64,000 nucleotides of DNA from Zygnema cylindricum (taxonomy: Eukaryota > Streptophyta > Zygnematophyceae > Zygnematales > Zygnemataceae). Each line of letters begins with the position of its first letter. The first letter of the stretch is position 1. The notes beneath the pieces are model-generated. The model worked only from the letters and a program-made list of their open reading frames with translations, had not been told where the DNA came from and did not search any database. Shown in pieces: positions 40,475 to 51,692 of the stretch. Both the position numbers and the translations under genes were made by a program. The DNA lies in contig JBBHKE010000905.1 in assembly GCA_037447655.1 (NCBI GenBank), forward strand, positions 147,149 to 211,148. Direction: 5' to 3'.

Positions 40475-41548
40475 TAACTATCACAGATGATTGGTTTCGG
40501 TATTCCCGAGTGTATTTTTTGAAAAACAAGTCTGAAGCTCAGGATTGTTTTAGACAATATAAAGCATGGAGTGAAAAACTTCATGAAACTCCAATCAAGA
40601 GAATAAGGAGTGACAATGGTGGAGAGTATACTTCTAACCAAGTTGAGGGTTTTTCTGAGAGAAGATGGGGTCCAACACCAAAAGACAGTTTCAGAAAACC
40701 CGGAACAAAATGGGGTAGCAGAAAGGTTAAATAGAACACTAAGTGATAGTGCTAGAAGTATGTTGTCGGATAAAAAGATAGGAAAAAGGTTTTGGGCAGA
40801 AGCAATGAACTGTGCTAATTACCTCAAAAATAGAGTTTTTACTTCAGCTATAAAAGATCAAACACCTTATGAGAGATAAACAGGCCGCAAACCAGACTTA
40901 TATCACTTAAAGGTTTTCGGCAGTCAAGAATTCAGTCTAGATACAGATCGGTCTAATTGGAAGCTAGATCCTAAAGGAAAACCGGGATACTTATTAGGAT
41001 ATGATGAGGATGTTAAAGGATATAGAGTTTATGATCTAAAGAGAGAAGATATAATATCAGTAAAGCATGTAGTAGTTATGGATGAAGGAAAGTCTGTGGA
41101 TCCCTTCAAATATACAAAGTCAGTAAAAATCAGATTTGAGTAAGAAAATTCCGATGACTTTGAGCTCCCTAACTATCCGGGTTTTAGAGAAGATGACATT
41201 CTTGCAGATACAAATCAGACCGAAAAGGACTCGGCTGTGGAAACTCCAGTGACAACTCTACCCGAAGCGGAAGACGTGGTGGAAATTGATTCAGAATCAA
41301 GGGATAGGGGAGAAGCCGAGTTTGTTCGAAAGAATCCACGAGAACCATCTATTCCGGCCTCAGATTTTGAGGGGGGAAGGAGAAGTAGCAAAAGACTGCA
41401 AGAAAAAGAGGTTAATAACAAGGTAAAAAAACTATCTCATCAAGATGAACCTCAAACTTATGGAGAGGCATTGACTTGTCAAGAAAGAAATCGGTGGAAG
41501 ACAGCCATCAATGAGGAGATGGCCTCAATTATGGCAGCCGATACTTAG
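40471..41548 (+). pseudogene. copia D integrase
   Basis: Core continues as TITDDWFRYSRVYFLKNKSE, then IKRIRSDNGGEYTSNQ (second Asp). After a frameshift at about 40,650 comes ENPEQNGVAERLNRTLSDSA (catalytic Glu). The C-terminal part reads LKVFGSQEFSLDTDRSNWKL and GYDEDVKGYRVYDLKREDII, and a Glu-rich linker leads to RT (AVETPVTTLPEAEDVVEIDS). Stops occur at about 40,877 and 41,143. Integrase inserts the cDNA. Confidence 0.85.
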
Positions 41549-43030
41549 GAGCTGGTGGATTGTCCACCTATCCGAAAACCAATCTGTTGTAAGTGGGTTT
41601 TCAAATTAAAACTGAACCCATATAACACAATCGAGCGCTACAAGGCCCGACTAGTGGCAAAGGGATTAACACAAAAGGAGGGAATTGACTACGAGGAAAC
41701 CTTTGCCCCGGTGGTCAGATTTCCCTACGTCCGCATACTTCTCAGCCTGGCAGCAGCGGAAGATATGGAAGTGCACCAGATGGACATCAAGACAGCCTTT
41801 TTGCATGGAGAATTGGAAGATGAGATCTTCATGCGACAACCCGAAGGGTTTGTGGAGGAAGGAGATGAGAGTAAGGTATGCCGCCTAATTAAATCTCTTT
41901 ATGGTTTGAAACTGGCGCCTCGACAGTGGAATAACAAGCTTGATAAGTTTCTTACCGGTCTGATATATATCCGGATCAGCTCAAATCACTCAATCTATGT
42001 TTTCAAAGATGAGGAAGGTTTTATATTTATTGCAATTTATGTTGATGATTTGCTTGTTTTAAGTAAATCAATGGAAAAAATTAATAAATTGAAAACCGAT
42101 CTTAAGGGGAGATTTGAAATGAAGGATATGGAGGAAGCAAAATATATATTTTGGGAATTTAAGTAGAGAGAGACCGAAAAAGAAAGATTATAAGATTGAC
42201 TCAAAAGGAAACAATAGGGAACATGCTTGAAAAATTTCAAATAGATAAAGCAAATAGTTGTACAACTCCAATGGAGTTGAAGAAAGGAAGTGAGGGGAGT
42301 GAGGAAGAAGGAATCATAGTCTTGGACGAATAATTATCTCCTGAAGAACAGAAGTTCATGCATACTATTCCTTACAAGCAAGTAGTGTGAAGTCTAATCT
42401 ATTTTATGAATTATACCATGTCGAATTTAGCTGCAGCTGTAGGAGTGCTGAGTAGAAGTCTAAATGCTCCCACTAAGACGGATTGGGAGGCGGCTAAGAG
42501 AGTCTTTAGATATTTGATAGGAACTAGGGATCTATGGTTGCATTTGGGTTGGGAGAATACTGACATCACTACTTGGAGTGATGCGAGTTATGGTGATGAT
42601 TCGATGAGGAGATGTACTTCTGGATATGTATTATATGTGGGTGATGGGGCTTGCTGTTGGAGTAGTAAACAACAAAAAGTTATTGCTCAGTCCACCATGG
42701 AGGCTGAGTATATGGCCTCCTGCTCTGCTGTAAAAGAATTAATGTGGGTCAAGTCTTTGCTTGGTGAGCTTGGTCACCTTAAGAGTGGTGTGCAGATTTT
42801 TTTTTGTGATAATCAGTAGCAATCGCTATTTCTGCCAATCCTAAACATCATTTTAAAGCCAAACACATGGATATCAGACTCAACTTTGTTAGAGAGAAAG
42901 TAGAAAAAAAAAAATCAGTTTAGAGTACCGACCACATAGTGAGATGGTAGCAGATATGATGACCAAAACCTGTGCCTTCCCCTAAGCTAATTTTCTGCAA
43001 GGAGAAGTGTGGTTTGAAATTAAAGATTGA
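41549..43030 (+). pseudogene. copia D reverse transcriptase and RNase H
   Basis: RT 41,555-42,166: CKWVFKLKLNPYNTIERYKA, YEETFAPVVRFPYVRILLSL, MDIKTAFLHGELEDEIFMRQ, YVDD at 42,038-42,049, then GRFEMKDMEEAKYI before a stop. RNase H 42,406-42,819: DITTWSDASYGDDSMRRCTS, CWSSKQQKVIAQSTMEAEYM, ASCSAVKELMWVKSLLGELG, FFCDNQ, then a stop where QSA is expected. Lost sense codons (TGG to TAG, GAG GAA to GAA TAA) are G-to-A type. Confidence 0.88.
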
Positions 43031-43047
43031 CTAGAAAATAAGGGGAG

Positions 43048-44090
43048 TGTAGAAATTAATGCTCTATTTTAAGTATTTTCTAGGTCTTAATAGAAGTATA
43101 GAAAGAAGCCTAGGCAGTCTACCTGTAACTTTTTTCTCCAACTCTCAAACTTGTCGCAGTCACTGAGAAATTGGAGAGGGAGCTAGAGCCATGGCTATCT
43201 AGGCTATCCAGAGGTTTACGCGAAATATATATTAGTTAGGGGTTTTATTTACCAAAAGGTATTTGCCGATCATAGGATTTGATCGTGATACCTGCCGGCC
43301 GGCAGAAAGCTGGTAGCCGGTAGCCTTAGTCGTTAAGTCTTGACCTAGTGTTACGTACTATATGGTTTGATATTTATTTAAATATTTCCACGTAGGATAA
43401 TTCATTTAACTGTAATTGTTTACAGGATACATAGATCCGGTAATGTAAAAGTACGGATAAGAAATCAATATTGCGAATTTATTTCTTTAGCGAAACGAAT
43501 ACCGCGCATGTATTTATTACGACAACGATTAAATGTGAATTTAATCAGACGCCCGGAATTAGCGTCGAGATCGCGGAAGAAGATTTCGGCAGTTTGTGGT
43601 CATCGCCACGTCGGATGACACGTGGCGAAATTACATTGGATCGTGGTATCTCCGGAGATTACGACACCGAATTCGGATATGACATGTGTCGACATTTAGG
43701 CCATGTCGTACAGTGTCCATACATAAAGTACACCGGCAGTTGTACTTTTGTGTACAGAACTGTGATCAAATTGGCCCCGTACATTAGTAGATAGAGTTTG
43801 TGAGAGAGATAGGACTTAGAAAAATTAGAAGATAGGACCCTCTCTCCCACAGAGCTTCTGTATAAAAGGTCAACTTTGACCCTCTATAACTTACTGCTCA
43901 GGGGAGCAAATTCAGAGATTCTTTTTGCTATCGACTCAAAGGAGTCTTGCCTTTACAGGGGTGAAGGTGGTCAGAGTTATTGTCTGCCAGGGTGGCAGTT
44001 GTTTTTCTGAAACACAAAGGGGTGAGGGTTATCCTAGAGGCTTCTTGGAAGCTGTCCACTCTGAGGACTTATGGAGGTCTCAGAGTTTCA
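43048..44090 (+). repeat. 3' LTR of copia D
   Basis: 1,043 bp, preceded by the purine tract AAAATAAGGGGAG (43,035-43,047) and ending CTCAGAGTTTCA at the TSD. The LTR's own gag ATG reads in frame into the flanking RT pseudogene (MEVSEFHSSLLFPLWG), a chance fusion. Confidence 0.9.
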
Positions 44091-45089
44091 TAGCTCGCTA
44101 CTCTTTCCTCTTTGGGGTCCGTTGGGTGATGTTGCCACTTTAGAGTCCGCAACCGGCACTCGCAAAGGTGATCCTTTAGGGGCATTTATTTTTGCTCTTG
44201 CCCATCTTCAAGCAGTACGATCGTCAGCTACAGCCTTTCGAGTTGTTTATTTTTTTGAATCGCGGATGACACGCATATTGTGGGTCCGCGCGATGAGATT
44301 TTTTATGCTTTCTCTAATTTTTCTGACCAACTTCATTGGATCGGGCTCTTTGTTAAACCATCTAAATGTGTGGCTTGGTGCCCACGAGGTTTGCCGCCGA
44401 ATTGCCCACTCCCTAATGGCTTTCGTCTTGCATCTCACGATGAGGGTATCAAGGCTTTAGGTTGCCCTATTGTTGGGACTTCTTTTGTTAGCCAGGTGGT
44501 TGAGGATGCGCTGTTGGAAGATCTTTCACATAGAGAGGACAACCCTAAGCTGTCGGATGCACAAGTGGCATTTTCGATATTAATCCGTTGTTTTGCCCAA
44601 CACCCTCTCTATCTTGCGCAAACTTTACCACCCACAACTTTTTTTTGTCTTCCTTTAAGGATTTTGACGACAAACTTTTGGGTGTGCTTCATCACCTCGT
44701 TGGTCATGGGATCTTTGATCGTCCGGAGGGGTCAGTTGCTCGTCAACAATCAAGCCTCCTTATTTCTAAAGGCGGTTAGGTTTGATTTCCGTGGCCAAAG
44801 TTGCTCCAGCCGCGTATTTGGGTAGGTGGGCTTTGGTGGTTCCTACCATCACTTCTCGTTTCATCGTGGATGATGTCCCCATTCTGGTGGAAGTTGTCTC
44901 TAAGGTGGAAGAAGGGCTATTTCCATTTCACCAAGCTCTCCTTTGCGCTCGTGCGCTTCTACCAGCGGACGCTCGAAACCAAGTTCCACCTTTTCATTCT
45001 CTCATGGCTGACACTAACTTCCAACTTCAACAACGCATATCTGTGCAAGTAGCCGCCGCTGATTTTGCAAACCTCTTGGAGGCGCTACC
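44091..45089 (+). pseudogene. non-LTR-type reverse transcriptase pseudogene, second half
   Basis: Continues 36,827-37,650 beyond copia D: SSLLFPLWGPLGDV, ATGTRKGDPLGAFIFALAH (RT motif B), then, after a frameshift, the catalytic ADDTHIVGP at 44,262-44,288. Next come PSKCVAWCPRGLPPNCPLP, LGCPIVGTSFVSQVVEDALL, and a C-terminal connection region with KVAPAAYLGRWALVVPTITS and LPADARNQVPPFHSL. It is cut at 45,089 by the 5' LTR of copia A. The Asp-Asp pair is present, but several frameshifts inactivate it. Confidence 0.78.
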
Positions 45090-46124
45090 TGTAGAAGTTA
45101 AAGGTTATTTTAGTATTTTCTAGGTTTTGTAAAATGCAAAAAAGAAGTAGAGGCAGTCTGCCTCTAACTCCTCTCTCTTGCTCCCACACTTGTCGCAGTC
45201 ACTGAAAGTTGGAGAGGGAGATAGAGCCATGGCCCCCTATGCTATCCCGACGGGGACAGATATAAGGTTAGTAGATTTTTACAAAATAAACTTGGCGGGC
45301 CCAAGATTTGAACCTGAAACCTGCCGGCCGCCAAAGTAGTCGGTAGCCGATAACCTTAGCCAACTAGTCTACACCAAATATATATGATATAGGGTTTGAT
45401 AGTTATTTAAATGTTAACACGTCGGCTATCTTCATTCAATGGGATATTTAGACATAGATACAGTTTGTATTGTACGGCGTACGGCACATCGGAAACGGAT
45501 ACCGCGCATTTTGTTTCGAAGGCAAAAAAAAATATTGCGCAAGTATTTTTGACGGCCACAATTGTAATCCGGCTTAATCGGACGGCCACGAAGCATGCCG
45601 AGATTGCGCAATAGGTTTTTGGCACTTTGCGGTCGACGTCACATCAATCACCACGTGGCACAATCACATTGGATTACGGCATCTCCGGGGATTCCAGGAA
45701 CGAATCCAAAAATAACATGTGTCGACTTTTTGGCCATGTCGTACAATGGCGGTACATAAAGTACAACGACACCTGTACCTTTATGTACGATACACTATTA
45801 TGATTGGTGTTGTACTTCAGTAGATAGAGTTTTAGAGAGAGATAGGACTCTGAAAAATTTGATAGATTGGACCCTCTCTCATAGAGAGCTTCTATATAAA
45901 AGGTCAACTTTGACCCTTCATAACTTACTTCCCAGGGGAGCAAATTCAAAGATTCTGTTTGCAATCGTCCCAGGAGAGTCTTGACTTTACACGGGGTAGG
46001 TGGTCAGAGTTTATGTCTGCCAGGGTGACAGTTATTCTTGCTAAAAAAAAAAGGGGTCAGGATTATCCTACATGCTTCGTGTGAGCTGCCTACTCTGAGG
46101 TCCTATGGAGGTCTCTAAGTTGCA
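45090..46124 (+). repeat. 5' LTR of copia A
   Basis: 1,035 bp, TGTAGAAGTTAAAGG to TCTCTAAGTTGCA. A diverged relative of subfamily I that keeps ACCACGTGGC, the GTAC hairpin and the antisense B-box word GATTTGAACCTG. Confidence 0.88.
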
Positions 46125-46767
46125 GGTTATGGGCCCACCATCTAGGGTGCCCATATTCAATGGAGCTAACTTCATATACTGAGAGTGTATGATGACAGGA
46201 GCTCTATGTGAGAAACGGTTTTGGGGAATAGTGAGTGGACGGGTGAGGCGTCCATCTAGTCTTGGGATACCTCTAGGGTTTACAGGAGGCAGATTCACTA
46301 GAGATGCAGATCAATCTTCAACGGAGAAGACAAAGGAAGGAGAGGTGGTGTCAAAGGAAAGGAGAAGGAGACAGTCCCACCAATAGCAACCGGTTCGGCA
46401 TTCATGTCACCTATTCCGAGGAACGAGGAGAATGATATCGATACCTGGGACAACAACAATATGGCGGCTAAGCACTTCATCCTCCGCCATCTTACTCAAG
46501 GGCTTGCATCTCCCCATTTGCAGGTAGAGAGGGCATCCGATCTTTGGGTGGCTCTCATAGAGATGTACCGAAGTGGTACGATTTAGCAACAACAGTTGGC
46601 TGATCAGAAAATTAAAGAGTATGTATACAAATGGGGGAAGATGTTGGATTTTTGCAATGAGCTTGCTACACTTTTCATGGAACTAGAGAGCGATGGAAAA
46701 GTATTTAGTGAAAAGGAAAAGGTTAACTGTTTACTGATGAAGTTACCCGATGAGTTCGAGAACGTAG
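46104..46767 (+). pseudogene. gag of copia A, 5' part
   Basis: In-frame start within the LTR, then FWGIVSGRVRRPSSLGIPLG, a linker with a frameshift, AAKHFILRHLTQGLASPHLQ and WVALIEMYRSG, a TAG stop, then KMLDFCNELATLFMELESDG and LMKLPDEFENVV. The sequence is cut at 46,767 by the 1.3-kb insertion and continues at 48,076. Confidence 0.85.
46125..46139 (+). promoter_or_regulatory. primer-binding site of copia A
   Basis: GGTTATGGGCCCACC, the perfect consensus, right after the LTR CA. The gag frame MEVSKLQVMGPPSRVPIFNG runs through it. Confidence 0.85.
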
Positions 46768-48070
46768 TGTTGTTTTTGAAAAGTTGGTTTCGTTCGTACT
46801 CGACATTTTGTGCGTACGCGACGTTCGCGTGCGTAATATATTATCGAAAGTAATGTGGTGGTTCGAATGGATTTGCGGATTGGGAAAGTAAATGTACGAG
46901 TAAAATTAAAGGGACGTGAGGTAGTAATTGAGTGGCGCGGAATGCGTTAAGAAATGGACAGCGGATCGCGACGCGATCCGATGTGAAGTTTACGAAATGT
47001 ACGTCGCCGGTATGGAACATATAATTTGAACAAATGAAATTTATATGCAACAAGCGATGTTTATGACAAATGACGTGTACTTTATTTGCCGCATTTATTG
47101 CAAAGGATGCGGCTGCGGTACGGAAATGATTTCGGTTGTACGATTATTATTTTAACAAGTGGACGTGAATGACTGAATTCGCATCGCGACGTCGTGGGAT
47201 ATTTGACGACTCGCGTGGATTTCGTTTAGATTTTTGTGACCACGTGGCGCGACATCAAGGGTGCCGAATAAGATCGACGGATGGCGGATATAGGCCGCCG
47301 ATATTTTTCAAGTAGTGGGGACACGAAATCGCGTCAATCACACGATGTTTATTTTGGACGTCTCGGATTGTTTGACGAAAAATAAAGAGTTCCACTGAGT
47401 GACTCAGCATGAGTGAGCATACGATTTTGTAAGATTGTGTGTACTTTGTAAATATTTACAACAATGGTTTGTCTTTATGTGTATTTGTTATTAGTGTAGA
47501 TTTACTCATTTTGACATACCTCGGGTATACTAATGTTAATAGAGGTAGCTAGTAGATTGCGTTCAGCTAGTATGCCTCCGTACACTGAGTAATGAGCTCG
47601 TGTATATTTGTAGGACTTAGTCATTTTTAGTCTTAGGAACTTTTCCGGACCAAAACTGTTTTATGGTGATTTTTGGTAATTGTAACTAAGGATTGCTCTC
47701 AGATCTGCAAGCAAAATTATGTGAAATTTTGCATGTATGTTCTTCCTTGTATTGTCTACATTACCACGGATTTTAAAGCCTATTGTGTGTCTGGTATGTG
47801 TTTTACTTCATTGTGAAGTTGGTCGGTTTTATCAAAGTTCTGGCAGACCGTTATTCTGCAACTTTGACTAGATGGTGTGATCACTGTGTATATTACTTTT
47901 GTCTGAAACTTTTTAAGGTTATTCTATATCCTAGAAACTATTTTTGATTGTAGTTTCAGCTTGTTTTGTTATTTGTGTAGAATTATGCGTTGATTCAAAG
48001 TAGGCTGTTTTTGGGTAGTCTGTGGTGCTTCCGAAAGTAAATCAAAGGCTGAAAATAGCTATGGACAACA
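46768..48070. mobile_element. 1.3-kb solo-LTR-like insertion of an unknown family
   Basis: Starts TGTTGTTTTTGAAAAG and ends ATGGACAACA, giving TGTTGT/ACAACA inverted termini. It is flanked by CGTAG (46,763-46,767) and CATAG (48,071-48,075), one mismatch; the uninterrupted gag in copia D reads CATAG here. No coding sequence. It is CpG-rich in its first 500 bp and unrelated to the other LTRs in the window. Confidence 0.75.
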
Positions 48071-48656
48071 CATAGTACCCCGTGTGCAGGACTTGGCGGA
48101 CTCAAGGTGGATTTGGAATTCAGTGGTAGGGATAATTCTCGTTCGGGAGATTACAATTGAAATCCGAAGGGGAGGAAAAAGTGGGCAAGCTTTGGCAGCT
48201 GAGACCAATTCGAGAAACAATGATTCCAGAAAACACGTTGGAAATTATCGAGGGGAGGGGCAGAAAAATAAAACCGAGGAGTTCGGACCAAGGACTCCCA
48301 AGGGTTTGTGCCATCTTTGTAAGAAACTGGGGCACTATATGGCAGAATGCACTGAGCTGCGGTTAAATGAGGGGCAGACCGGTGGACCCTCGAGAGGAAA
48401 GAAAAAGGCCCTTGTGACACAGGTACATGAGGCGGAATCCGAGGACGAGGACAATGAACTCCTATTGGATGAAGAGTAGAAAGTGAAAAACGAGGTCGAA
48501 ATTCCACGAAAGCAAAAATGTGCTTAAGGTGGATTAAAAGGTGAAGCAGGCCGGATTGTAGATTCAGGTGCATCCATGCACATGTGTAAAGATAAACACC
48601 TGTTCACTAAGATAAGAAAGATTCCCACCGTAGAGATAGAAAACGTGGAGGGGAGG
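48071..48656 (+). pseudogene. gag C-terminus and protease start of copia A
   Basis: 131 codons open at 48,084-48,479: WIWNSVVGIILVREITIEIR, an intact knuckle CHLCKKLGHYMAEC, then KKKALVTQVHEAESEDEDNE and a stop. The protease lead-in (AGRIVDSGASMHMC; Trp and Ile changed) is readable up to 48,656, where copia B inserted. It resumes at 56,095. Confidence 0.85.
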
Positions 48657-49721
48657 TGAAACTCTGAGACCTCCATAAGTCCTCAGAGTGGACAGCTTCC
48701 AAGAAGCCTCTAGGATAACCTTGACCCCTTTGTGTTTCAGCAAGAACAACTGCCACCCTGGCAGACAACAACTCGGACCAGCTTCACCCCTGTGAAGGGA
48801 AGACTCTCCTGAGTCGATAGCAAAAAGAATCTCTGATTTTGCTCCCCTGAGCAGTAAGTTATGGAGGGTCAAAGTTGACCTTTTGTACAGAAGCTCTCTG
48901 GGAGAGAGGGTCCTATCTCCTAATTTTTCTAAGTCCTAACTCTCTCACAGACTCTATCCACCGATGTACAAAGCCAATCAGATTACTCAGTAGACAAAAG
49001 TTTAGCTGCCGGTGTACTTTTTGTAAGAATAATGTACGACATGGCCTAAATGTCGACACGTGGTATATCCGGATTCACTCCCTTTATCCTCGGAGATGCC
49101 GCGATCCAATGTCATTCCGCCACGTGTCATCCGATGTGGCGATGATAAAAAACCACCGAAATTCTCTTCCGCGATCTCGGCATTTAGTTTCGGCCGTCCG
49201 ATTAAATTCACATTTAATCATAGCCGTAATAAATACATGCGCGGTATTCGTTTTGGTAAAGAAATAAATGCGCGGTATTTGTTTCTTATCCGTACCGTAA
49301 TCCGTACTTTTACATGATTGGATCGATGTCTCCCGAAAAACTACTTCAACTAAATGAACTATCCTACGTATAAATGTTTAATTTATTATCAAACCTTATA
49401 ATACCTAACACTATCTCTAGAGTTAACGGTTAAAGCTACCCGCTACCATTTGATTTCTGGCCAGTAGGTTGAAGGTTGAAATCTTGGAGGTGGCACATAT
49501 ATTTTAGTAAATAAACCCCTAATTATAAATAAACTAATATTTATATCCTGTAAACCTCTGGATAGCCTAGGTAGCCATGGCTCTAGCTTCCTCTCGAATT
49601 TCTCAATGACTGCGACAGGTTTGAGAGTTGGAGAGAGAAGTTAGAGGTAGACTGCCTCGGCTTCTTTCTATACTTCTATTAAGACCTAGAAAATACTTAA
49701 AATAGAGCATTAATTTCTACA
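48657..49721 (-). repeat. 3' LTR of copia B (subfamily I)
   Basis: 1,065 bp, followed on the right by the minus-strand purine tract AAAATAAGGGGAG at 49,722-49,736. Contains CGCCACGTGTCATCC near 49,119. Confidence 0.9.
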
Positions 49722-49783
49722 CTCCCCTTATTTTCTAGTCAATCTTTAATTTCAGACCACACTTCTCCCTGCAGAAAATTAGC

Positions 49784-50575
49784 TTAGGGGAAGGCACAGG
49801 TTTTGGTCATCATATCTGCTACCATCTCACTATGTGGTCGGTACTCTAAACTGATTATTTTGTTTTCTACTTTCTCTCTAACAAAGTTGAGTCTGATATC
49901 CATGTGTTTGGCTTTAAAATGATGTTTAGGATTGGCAGAAATAGCGATTGCTGACTGATTATCACAAAAAAAAATCTGCACACCACTCTTAAGGTGACCA
50001 AGCTCACCAAGCAAAGACTTGACCCACATTAATTCTTTTACAGCAGACCAGGAAGCCATATACTCAGCCTCCATGGTGGACTGAGCAATAACTTTTTGCT
50101 GTTTGCTACTCCAACAACAAGCCCCATCACCCACATATAATACATATCCAGAAGTGCATCTCCTCATCGGAGCATCACCATAACTGGCATCACTCCAAGT
50201 AGTGATGTCAGTATTCTCCCCACCCAAATGCAACCATAGATCCCTAGTTCCTATCAAATATCTAAGGACTCTTTTAGTTGTCTCCCAATCCCTTTTAGTG
50301 GGAGCATTTAGACTTCTACTCAGCACTCCTACTGCTGCAGCTAAATCCGGCCGGGTACAATTCATAAAATAGATTAGACTTCCCACTACTTGCCTGTAAG
50401 GAATAGTCTGCATGAACTTTTGTTCATCAAGAGATAATTCCTCGTCTAAGAATATGACTCCTTTTTCCTCACTCCCCTCACTTCCCTTCTTCAACTCCAT
50501 TGGAGATGTACAATTATTAGCTTTATCCGTCTGAAATTTTTCAAGCATGTTCCCTATAACTTCCTTTTGAGTCAA
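49784..50575 (-). CDS. copia B RNase H and C-terminal pol
   Basis: 263 codons. A linker (MTQKEVIGNMLEKFQTDKA) and SLIYFMNCTRPDLAAAVGVL precede RNase H: DITTWSDASYGDAPMRRCTS, CWSSKQQKVIAQSTMEAEYM, FFCDNQSAIAISANPKHHFK, ending MKADMM-type residues near VADMMTKTCAFP. The catalytic Asp and Glu are intact. It is separated from RT by a single frameshift at about 50,575 (an overlap of 35 bp). Confidence 0.92.
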   Translation of the reverse strand: MTQKEVIGNMLEKFQTDKANNCTSPMELKKGSEGSEEKGVIFLDEELSLDEQKFMQTIPYRQVVGSLIYFMNCTRPDLAAAVGVLSRSLNAPTKRDWETTKRVLRYLIGTRDLWLHLGGENTDITTWSDASYGDAPMRRCTSGYVLYVGDGACCWSSKQQKVIAQSTMEAEYMASWSAVKELMWVKSLLGELGHLKSGVQIFFCDNQSAIAISANPKHHFKAKHMDIRLNFVREKVENKIISLEYRPHSEMVADMMTKTCAFP

Positions 50576-51692
50576 TCTTATAATCTTTCTTTTTTCGGTC
50601 TCTTTCTACTTGAATTCCCGAAATATATTTTGCTCCCCCCATATCCTTCATTTCAAATCTCCCCTTAAGATCGGTTTTCAGTATATTAATTTTTTCCATT
50701 GATTTACTTAAAACTAGCAAATCATCAACATAAATTGCAATAAATATAAAACCTTCCTCATCTTCGAAAACATAGATTGAGTGATCTGACCTGATGCGGA
50801 TATATCCCAGACCGGTAGGAAACTCATCAAGCTTCTTATTCCAGTGTCGAGGCGCCTGTTTCAAACCATAAAGAGATTTAATCAGCCGGCATACCTTACT
50901 CTCCTCTCCTTCCTCCACAAACCCTTCGGGTTGTCGCATGAAGATCTCCTCTTCCAATTCTCCATGCAAAAAGGTTGTCTTGATGTCCATCTGGTGCACT
51001 TCCATGTCTTCCGCTGCTGCTAGACTGAGAAGTATATGGACGGAGGGAAATGTGACGCTTGGGGCAAAGGTTTCCTCGTAGTCAATTCCCTCCTTTTGTG
51101 TAAATCCCTTTGCCACTAATCTGGCCTTGTAGCGCTCAATTGTGATATCTGGGTTTAGTTTTAATTTGAAAACCCACTTACAACCGATTGGTTTTCGGTT
51201 AGGTGGACAATCCACTAGCTCCCAAGTATCGGCTGCCATAATTGAGGCCATCTCCTCATTGATGGCTGTCTTCCACCGGTTTCTTTCTGAACACGTCATC
51301 GCCTCTCCATAATTCTGAGGTACATCTTGATGAGATAGTTTTGTTACCTTGTTATTAACCTGTTTTTCTTGCAATCTTTTGTTACTTCTCCTCCCCCCCT
51401 CAAAATTTGAGGCCGGAATAGATGGTTCTCGTGGATTCTTTCGAACAATCTCGGCTTCTCCCCTATCCCTTGATTCCGAATCAATTTCCACCACGTCTTC
51501 CGCTTCGGGTAGAGTTGTCACTAGAGTTTCCACAGCCAAGTCTTTTTCGGTCTGATTTGTATCTGCAAGAATGTCATCTTCAGTAAAACCTGGATAGTGA
51601 GGAAGCTCAAAGTCATTGGAATTTTCTAACTCAAATCTGATTTTTACTGACTTTGTATATTTGAAGGGATCCACTGACTTTCTTTCATTCAT
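50541..51692 (-). CDS. copia B reverse transcriptase
   Basis: 383 codons. The N-terminal linker (KYTKSVKIRFELENSNDFEL) and an acidic stretch lead to the RT: ERNRWKTAINEEMASIMAAD, CKWVFKLKLNPDITIERYKA, YEETFAPSVTFPSVHILLSL, MDIKTTFLHGELEEEIFMRQ, CRLIKSLYGLKQAPRHWNKK, and YVDD (minus, 50,721-50,732). All RT motifs are intact. The frame is lost only at its end, where RNase H begins in another frame. It synthesises cDNA from element RNA, primed at the internal tRNA-iMet site. Confidence 0.93.
   Translation of the reverse strand: MNERKSVDPFKYTKSVKIRFELENSNDFELPHYPGFTEDDILADTNQTEKDLAVETLVTTLPEAEDVVEIDSESRDRGEAEIVRKNPREPSIPASNFEGGRRSNKRLQEKQVNNKVTKLSHQDVPQNYGEAMTCSERNRWKTAINEEMASIMAADTWELVDCPPNRKPIGCKWVFKLKLNPDITIERYKARLVAKGFTQKEGIDYEETFAPSVTFPSVHILLSLAAAEDMEVHQMDIKTTFLHGELEEEIFMRQPEGFVEEGEESKVCRLIKSLYGLKQAPRHWNKKLDEFPTGLGYIRIRSDHSIYVFEDEEGFIFIAIYVDDLLVLSKSMEKINILKTDLKGRFEMKDMGGAKYISGIQVERDRKKKDYKIDSKGSYREHA

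Larger units (their letters stand above)
37651..44090 (+). mobile_element. copia element D, full-length, TSD TAGCT
   Basis: 6,440 bp flanked by TAGCT at 37,646-37,650 and 44,091-44,095. LTRs 37,651-38,694 and 43,048-44,090 (about 1,043 bp each). The first 270 bp show roughly ten differences by eye, so it is not very recent. Gag, protease, integrase, RT and RNase H are all present in copia order but interrupted by stops. It inserted into the non-LTR RT pseudogene, which reads on across the insertion. Confidence 0.92.

Noticed and set aside
44071-44460. A 129-codon frame starting MEVSEFH that seems to fuse an LTR start codon to RT
   Set aside because: It arises by chance because copia D inserted with its LTR ATG in frame with the flanking RT pseudogene. 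The frame runs out of the RT frame before the ADD motif.
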